A stretch of DNA of 10,592 nt, taken from assembly GCA_029052375.1 (NCBI GenBank), contig JAIDJD010000175.1, positions 4,068 to 14,659 on the forward strand, in the 5' to 3' direction. This document shows, piece by piece, positions 6,329 to 10,592 of the stretch (positions within the stretch are counted from its first letter, which is position 1; every line of letters begins with the position of its first letter). The translations under genes were made by a program, and so were the position numbers. Origin of the DNA: Duncaniella sp. (lineage in GTDB: Bacteria > Bacteroidota > Bacteroidia > Bacteroidales > Muribaculaceae). The notes beneath the pieces were generated by a model. That model was given only the letters and a program-made list of their open reading frames with translations. It was not told where the DNA came from and ran no database searches.

Positions 6329-7339
6329 TCACTTCCTGTGGGCCAGCATATACTGTGCTATCTGGACGGCGTTGAGGGCGGCGCCCTTCTTGATCTGGTC
6401 TCCGACGAGCCAGAAGGTCAGTCCGTTGGGGTTGGCGATGTCCTTGCGGAGGCGTCCTACGTAGACGGGGTCTGTATCGGCGGCGTCGAGAGGCATGGGA
6501 TAGACCTTCTCGGCGGGATTGTCCACCACGACAAGGCCGGGGGCCTTCTCGAACGCCTCGCGCACGGCCTCTGTCGCGAGGGGCTGCTCGGTCTCTACCC
6601 AGACGGCCTCGCTGTGGGCCCTAACGACGGGGACGCGCACACAGGTGGCGCTGACGCTGAGCTCCGGGGCGTGCATTATCTTGCGGGTCTCGTTGAACAT
6701 CTTCATCTCCTCCTTGGTGTAGTCGTTGTCGGTGAAGACGTCTATCTGGGGGATGAGGTTGTAGGCCAGCTGGTATGCAAACTTCTCTACCGTGGGCTTC
6801 TCGCCCTTGCCGAGCTCTTCGTACTGCTTGACCAGCTCGTCCATGGCCGAGGCGCCGGCGCCCGAGGCGGCCTGGTATGTGGCCACGTGCACGCGGGTGA
6901 TGGGCGAGAGGTCCATGATGGGCTTGAGGGCCACCACCATTATTATAGTGGTGCAGTTGGGGTTGGCGATGACGCCGCGGGGAGCGTCGAAGGCGTCGTC
7001 TCCGTTGACCTCAGGCACAACCAGAGGCACGTCGGGGTCCATGCGGAAGGCCGACGAGTTGTCTATCATCACGGCGCCGCGGGCGGTGATGACGGGGGCA
7101 TACTCGCGCGAGACACCTGCGCCCGCCGAGGTGAAGGCAAAGTCGACGCCCTCGAAGTCGGCCTCCTCCTTGCGCAGGAGGCGCACGGTGTATTCCTTGC
7201 CGCGGAATGTGTACTTGCGTCCGGCCGAGCGCTCCGATCCGAAGAGGAGGAGCTCGTCTACGGGGAAGTTCTGCTCGTCGAGCACACGGAGAAACTCCTG
7301 TCCTACGGCGCCGCTGGCGCCTACGATTGCTACTTTCAT
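6329..7339 (-). CDS. asd: Aspartate-semialdehyde dehydrogenase
   Basis: A 336-residue cytoplasmic enzyme that converts L-aspartyl-4-phosphate to aspartate-4-semialdehyde with NADPH. This is the branch point toward lysine/diaminopimelate, threonine, methionine and isoleucine. The N-terminus MKVAIVGASGAVGQEFL gives the NADP-binding GxSGxVG motif at 7-13. NSSAFRM (94-100), the catalytic NPNCTT with Cys129, YQAASGAG (155-162) and RVPVVRAHSE with the active-site His242 are all present in the expected order. Length is normal for the family. The start at 7339 is chosen because the fold begins at once; an in-frame ATG at 7423 would add 28 residues that overlap the end of the acyl-CoA ligase gene. The gene starts 49 bases after that ligase, with no clear promoter between, so co-transcription is likely though metabolically unrelated. 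Confidence 0.97.
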   Translation of the reverse strand: MKVAIVGASGAVGQEFLRVLDEQNFPVDELLLFGSERSAGRKYTFRGKEYTVRLLRKEEADFEGVDFAFTSAGAGVSREYAPVITARGAVMIDNSSAFRMDPDVPLVVPEVNGDDAFDAPRGVIANPNCTTIIMVVALKPIMDLSPITRVHVATYQAASGAGASAMDELVKQYEELGKGEKPTVEKFAYQLAYNLIPQIDVFTDNDYTKEEMKMFNETRKIMHAPELSVSATCVRVPVVRAHSEAVWVETEQPLATEAVREAFEKAPGLVVVDNPAEKVYPMPLDAADTDPVYVGRLRKDIANPNGLTFWLVGDQIKKGAALNAVQIAQYMLAHRK

Positions 7340-7388
7340 CTGTCTGGGTAAATCTTTGTTTGCTGGTACGTATATAATACTATGTATG

Positions 7389-9194
7389 TCACTCGCTGTA
7401 CATCTTCTCGATGAGGTCGGCATACCGCTCCGTCACGACGCGGCGGCGCACCTTGAGGGTGTTGGTCAGCTCGCCGTCGCCCATCGAGAACTCGCGCGGC
7501 AGCAGGGTGAAGCGCTTGATCTTCTCGAACGATGCCATCCCCTTCTGGAGCTTCTCGAGACGGTCGGCCATCATCCTGTTGACGTCTGGGTCGGCCGCAA
7601 GCTCGTCGGCCGTCGAGGCCTTGAGGCCGTTCTCCTTGGCCCAGAGGCGGAGCATCTCGTAGTTGGGCACTATGAGGGCCGAGACAAACTTGCGCCTGTC
7701 GCCTATGGTCACCACCTGCTCGATATACTTGTCTGTGCCGAGGGCACTCTCTATGGCCTGGGGGGCTATATACTTGCCGTTGCTGGTCTTGAAGAGGTCT
7801 TTGATGCGGTCTGTGACGTAGAGGTTGCCCTCCTTGTCGATGCGTCCGGCGTCGCCTGTGCGCAGCCAGCCGTCCTCCGTGAAGGCCTCGGCCGTGGCCG
7901 CGGGCTTGTTGTAGTAGCCGCGCATATTGCTCAGGCTCTTGACCTGTATCTCGTCGTTCTCGCCGATGCGCACACTGACGTTGGGCAGGGTGGTGCCGAC
8001 GCTGCCCACGGCGAATCCCTCGGCGGGAAAGCAGGTCACCGTGGCGGTGGTCTCCGAGAGGCCGTAGCCCACCATCAGGAAGATGCCGCACGAGTGGAAG
8101 AAGTCTACGAGGGTGTCGGACACCGGGGCGCCCGCGGTCGGGTAGATGTTGGGATTGGGGATGCCGATGGCCTTGCGGAGCTTGGCAAAGATGCGGGCGT
8201 CGAAAAACTGATAGCTCTTCTCTATCAGGAAGGGCACGGGGAGCCCCAGGCGGCGGTAGTGCAGGTTGCGCTTGCGGCCTATCCTGAGAGCGAGGCGGAC
8301 CATAGACCTCTGCACGGCCGACATCCCGGCTATCTTCTCGTTGACGGCGGTGTAGACCTTCTCCCAGAAGCGGGGCACAGAGCACATCAGCGTGGGGTTG
8401 ACCTGCTGGATGGTCTCCTGTATCGCCTTGGGGTCGCGGTTGACGGCTATGGGTGTGCCCTTGACCAGGCAGAAGTACGTGAAGCCCTTCTCGAAGATAT
8501 GGCTCAGGGGCAGGAAGGCCATCGAGAGGTCCTGGGGGGTCACCATGGTGAGGCGTTCCACGTGGTTGTTGAGCGCGTGGGTATAGTTGCCATGTGTGAG
8601 TATGGCGCCCTTGGGCTCGCCGGTGGTGCCCGAGGTGTAGACCAGGGTGGCGATGTCGTCAGGGACGGCCGACGCCGTCAGCGCCTCTACCTCGGCCCTG
8701 ACCTTGTCCGAGGCCTTGCGCCCCAGCTCCATGAAGTCGGACCAGAGCATCGACGTCTTGTCGTCGGGGTCGAGCTCTATCGGCTTTATCACCACTATGG
8801 TGCGCAGGCAGGGACACATCTCCTGGACCTTGCGCGCGGCATGATACTGGGTGGAGTTGCCCGCAAAGAGCAGGCCGCACTTGGCGTCGTTGACTATATA
8901 GGCCACCTGCTCGGCCGAGCTTGTGGCGTAGATCGACACCGAGACGGCGCGCACCCTGTAGAGGGCGAAGTCTGTCACGAGGTTTTCGGGACGGTTGGCC
9001 GAGAAGGTGGCCACACAGTCCTGTATGCCTGTCCCGAGCGAGGCCAGGGCCAGCGAGGCTGTGTGGACGTCGGCGTCAAAATCGCCCCATGTTATCTCGC
9101 GCCACTTGCCCTCTTCGGCAGGGGCGAGCAGTATGCGGTTGCCGGGATGCTCTGCGGCGTGCCTGCGGCTCAGGAGCGTAAGGATATTCTCCAT
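7389..9194 (-). CDS. Long-chain fatty acid-CoA ligase (AMP-forming)
   Basis: A 601-residue enzyme of the ANL (adenylate-forming) superfamily that activates fatty acids to acyl-AMP and then to acyl-CoA using ATP and CoA. The motifs occur in order: the ATP-binding P-loop YTSGTTGEPKG (186-196), VGYGLSETTATV (375-386), GWLRTGD (442-448) with the ribose-binding Asp448, the hinge region TDRIKD (461-466), and GELTNTLK near the C-terminus with Lys581 as the likely adenylation-step lysine. The length of about 600 and the TSNGKYIAP segment (470-478) fit the FadD15/long-chain ACS branch rather than acetate or short-chain enzymes. No transmembrane segment or signal peptide is seen; peripheral membrane association would be usual. 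The start at 9194 is taken where homology-like sequence begins; an upstream in-frame ATG at 9323 would add basic, low-complexity residues and runs through the predicted promoter. Confidence 0.94.
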   Translation of the reverse strand: MENILTLLSRRHAAEHPGNRILLAPAEEGKWREITWGDFDADVHTASLALASLGTGIQDCVATFSANRPENLVTDFALYRVRAVSVSIYATSSAEQVAYIVNDAKCGLLFAGNSTQYHAARKVQEMCPCLRTIVVIKPIELDPDDKTSMLWSDFMELGRKASDKVRAEVEALTASAVPDDIATLVYTSGTTGEPKGAILTHGNYTHALNNHVERLTMVTPQDLSMAFLPLSHIFEKGFTYFCLVKGTPIAVNRDPKAIQETIQQVNPTLMCSVPRFWEKVYTAVNEKIAGMSAVQRSMVRLALRIGRKRNLHYRRLGLPVPFLIEKSYQFFDARIFAKLRKAIGIPNPNIYPTAGAPVSDTLVDFFHSCGIFLMVGYGLSETTATVTCFPAEGFAVGSVGTTLPNVSVRIGENDEIQVKSLSNMRGYYNKPAATAEAFTEDGWLRTGDAGRIDKEGNLYVTDRIKDLFKTSNGKYIAPQAIESALGTDKYIEQVVTIGDRRKFVSALIVPNYEMLRLWAKENGLKASTADELAADPDVNRMMADRLEKLQKGMASFEKIKRFTLLPREFSMGDGELTNTLKVRRRVVTERYADLIEKMYSE

Positions 9195-9212
9195 AAGATA
9201 TTTTTGTTTGGC

Positions 9213-9246
9213 GGGGGCTCTCGCCCAAAGGGATGGAGAGGGCCCC
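9213..9246 (-). promoter_or_regulatory. Possible structured leader of the acyl-CoA ligase mRNA
   Basis: On the minus strand, CTCTC (9240-9236) pairs with GAGAG (9222-9218), and outer GGGG (9246-9243) pairs with CCCC (9217-9214), with bulges between. A competing small hairpin GGGC-GAGA-GCCC with a GNRA-type loop lies within the same stretch. If transcription begins near 9251, this is the 5' leader of the ligase gene. The pairing is visible; a regulatory role is a guess, and no known riboswitch was recognised. Confidence 0.3.
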
Positions 9247-9257
9247 GAAGTTCGGTG

Positions 9258-9265
9258 CAAAGTTA
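9258..9265 (-). promoter_or_regulatory. Candidate -7 box upstream of the acyl-CoA ligase gene
   Basis: The minus strand reads TAACTTTG here, an exact match to TAnnTTTG, 64 bases upstream of the ATG at 9194. No convincing TTTG lies 19-20 bases further upstream (that region is GC-rich), so this is a half-supported promoter. It would make the ligase gene, and probably asd, a transcription unit separate from the leucine-rich repeat gene. Confidence 0.4.
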
Positions 9266-9388
9266 GGGAGATTTTCTGTCGTTTGGGCCGCCGGGGCCTC
9301 GGTTTGTTGCATTTCTTTAACATTTCCTCATAATCTGCACACTCGCGTTAACCTTCGGTAACATAGAATCTTCTGCATGATATAAATA

Positions 9389-9426
9389 CAGCCCCATCCT
9401 GCACCGTAGGGAGCAGAATGGGGCTG
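9389..9426 (-). terminator. Hairpin terminator after the leucine-rich repeat gene
   Basis: CAGCCCCAT (9426-9418 on the minus strand) pairs with ATGGGGCTG (9397-9389). CTGC/GCAG (9416-9413 with 9402-9399) continues the stem after a one-base mismatch, closing a 10-base loop. The minus strand then reads TATTTATAT, a weak U-rich tail. It lies 20 bases beyond the stop at 9446. The rest of the gap 9195-9445 holds the candidate ligase promoter and leader and no visible gene. Confidence 0.65.
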
Positions 9427-9445
9427 ATGTGATTGTGTGGCAATG

Positions 9446-10495
9446 TCAGAGTGCCACCTTAGCCGTGCCTGCCTCGCTGTGTACTATATAAAGGCCTGCG
9501 GGCATATCGGGGAGGCTTTCGGCCGGTCCTTCAGCCAATTTGCGGCCTCCGATATCGTAGACCTCCAGGTGGCCTTCGGCTACTATGCGTCCGTCCTTGA
9601 CCTTTATGACGCCCTTGTCGGCAGAGACAATCTCCTCTATGCCGGATTCAGTGTCGTCCACTATGGTCTTGAATTTGCCCCAGGCGGGATGGCTTCTGTA
9701 AGCTTCGGCACATCCGGCCGGAACATGGAGTGTGCAATTCACGTAGTCTTGCGGCATACTCAAGTGATGTGCCAGCTGTTCAAACTCTGTCGGCGTGTTC
9801 ACCAGGTATTCTACATAGTGGGTTTCGTACTGGTCGAATTCGTTGGCTATTACGGTAGGAGGGACAGCCTGGGCGACGTACAGATGCCTTACACCATCAA
9901 AATATTGGGGATACTGGGGAGAGTACCACCAATAACCGAGAATGGTGGGAATATTTATGAGGCCCTTTCCGAGAGTAAGCTTCTTCAGTTCAGTACATCC
10001 GAAGAATGTGCCATACCCTATTTCCACAACGCCGTCAGGTATTGTCAGCTCCTTTATGCCTGTTTTTGCCAGGGATTTCGCCCCTAATTTTTTGAGTGTC
10101 GAGGGGAGGACAAAATTGTCTACATAGTCTGTGAGAAGCGAGTACTCAAATCCGCTCTCTTTGATGTACTCAATTCCTTCGCTTATTATTATTTCCCTCA
10201 CTTTCTCTTCGCCCATATACAGTCCGCCTGCGGGGCCTGCAAAGCCCTGCTCGGCTATCCCAAGGACGCTGTATGTGAGGCCGTTGTAGGCCACAGTGGC
10301 GGGTATTTCAATTGTGCGTTGGTTGAAATACCTTGAGTTAGGCGCAAGAGATACCTCGACATATCCGGGCTTGTCTGCAATTTCTGTGAACTCGAATATA
10401 TCCACGTTGAATTTAAGGGGTGCAGCGGCATATGCGTTGCACGTCACAGCCATACTCAGGATGATGGCCAAAAGATACTTGATTGGTCTTGTCAT
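9446..10495 (-). CDS. Secreted BspA-type leucine-rich repeat protein with C-terminal sorting-like tail
   Basis: A 349-residue exported protein. Residues 1-23 form a signal peptide (MTRPIKYLLAIILSMAV core, NAYA, then Ala). From about 60 to 190 there are BspA-type (LRR_5) repeats of the pattern x-x-I-x-I-P/LPSTLKKLGAKSLAKTGIKELTIPDGV-x-x-I-G. A segment LHVPAGCAEAYRSHPAWGKFKTIVDD (256-281) is typical of the end of such arrays. Residues about 295-349 (VYDIGGRKLAEG..., MPAGLYIV, final KVAL) resemble the type A C-terminal domain used by the type IX secretion system, though many gut Bacteroidales carry similar tails without proven type IX secretion. Family members bind host or bacterial surface ligands; the ligand here is unknown. 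Sampled GC is about 37-43%, well below the neighbours. The start at 10495 begins the signal peptide; an ATG at 10555 would add 20 non-signal residues. Confidence 0.88.
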   Translation of the reverse strand: MTRPIKYLLAIILSMAVTCNAYAAAPLKFNVDIFEFTEIADKPGYVEVSLAPNSRYFNQRTIEIPATVAYNGLTYSVLGIAEQGFAGPAGGLYMGEEKVREIIISEGIEYIKESGFEYSLLTDYVDNFVLPSTLKKLGAKSLAKTGIKELTIPDGVVEIGYGTFFGCTELKKLTLGKGLINIPTILGYWWYSPQYPQYFDGVRHLYVAQAVPPTVIANEFDQYETHYVEYLVNTPTEFEQLAHHLSMPQDYVNCTLHVPAGCAEAYRSHPAWGKFKTIVDDTESGIEEIVSADKGVIKVKDGRIVAEGHLEVYDIGGRKLAEGPAESLPDMPAGLYIVHSEAGTAKVAL

Positions 10496-10592
10496 TGTAT
10501 TTGTCTTGTAATGATTGGAGAGGCGGTTGTGATGCCGTGCTGGCATTGGAATCAATAATCATTTATCGTTGAAATTAGAATCTGTCTTAAAG
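10496..10592. other. AT-rich upstream region of the leucine-rich repeat gene
   Basis: This stretch should hold the promoter of the leucine-rich repeat gene, but I find no convincing TTTG/TAnnTTTG pair in it. The only structure seen is a small inverted repeat ATGCC/GGCAT (10532-10536 and 10542-10546). The promoter may lie beyond the window edge. Confidence 0.3.

Noticed and set aside
6792..9266. An 824-codon open frame on the plus strand, antisense to the acyl-CoA ligase and asd
   Set aside because: It is a shadow of strong GC-rich codon bias in the real genes: their scarce TTA, CTA and TCA codons leave few stops in the opposite frame. The translation is low in complexity (runs of Gly, Val, Ala, His) and shows no known domain.
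10560..10592. Adapter sequence at the right end
   Set aside because: CTGTCTTAAAG superficially recalls the mosaic end but lacks its CTGTCTCTTA core, and no other adapter part is present.
1..10592. CRISPR arrays, insertion sequences, tRNA or rRNA genes
   Set aside because: No regularly spaced repeats, transposase-like proteins, terminal inverted repeats or RNA-gene signatures were seen.

Overview
The window looks like chromosomal DNA from a GC-rich member of the Bacteroidales. A Muribaculaceae-like gut or metagenome-derived genome is my best guess, but the family is an inference. The evidence is protein content (Omp28-type lipoprotein, DUF6029-like barrel, BspA-type leucine-rich repeat protein, GH3 enzyme with PA14 insert), Bacteroidetes-type promoters (TTTG, about 19-20 bases, TAnnTTTG), and no clear Shine-Dalgarno sequences. 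All eight genes lie on the minus strand, so transcription runs from high to low coordinates.

In transcription order: (1) 10495-9446 encodes a secreted BspA-type leucine-rich repeat protein with a C-terminal sorting-like tail. It is clearly AT-richer than its neighbours and is followed by a hairpin terminator. (2) 9194-7389 encodes a long-chain acyl-CoA ligase and 7339-6329 encodes aspartate-semialdehyde dehydrogenase (asd). They are 49 bases apart and may be co-transcribed, ending at a good intrinsic terminator (6222-6278). (3) 6137-3615 encodes an exported GH3 glycosidase with its own consensus promoter (6180-6211). (4) 3401 down to the left edge holds a four-gene envelope operon behind a promoter at 3427-3457: a TlpA-like thioredoxin, a DUF6029-like outer-membrane barrel, an Omp28-type lipoprotein with a CxxC motif, and a small secreted protein. 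The tight spacing (29, 10 and 59 bases) and shared export signals suggest a common envelope role, possibly involving thiol chemistry.

Two points need attention. The first 49 bases look like a degraded Illumina Nextera i5/Read 1 adapter, including an 8-base index slot, rather than genome. The last gene is therefore truncated, and its apparent stop codon is an artefact. The 213-base gap between the GH3 gene and tlpA-like gene holds a GC-rich hairpin and a perfect 16-bp stem followed by five T's on the plus strand, where no gene is visible.

I found no CRISPR array, insertion sequence, tRNA, rRNA or phage gene. Most of the window is ordinary metabolism and envelope biology; the best biological lead is the four-gene envelope operon.
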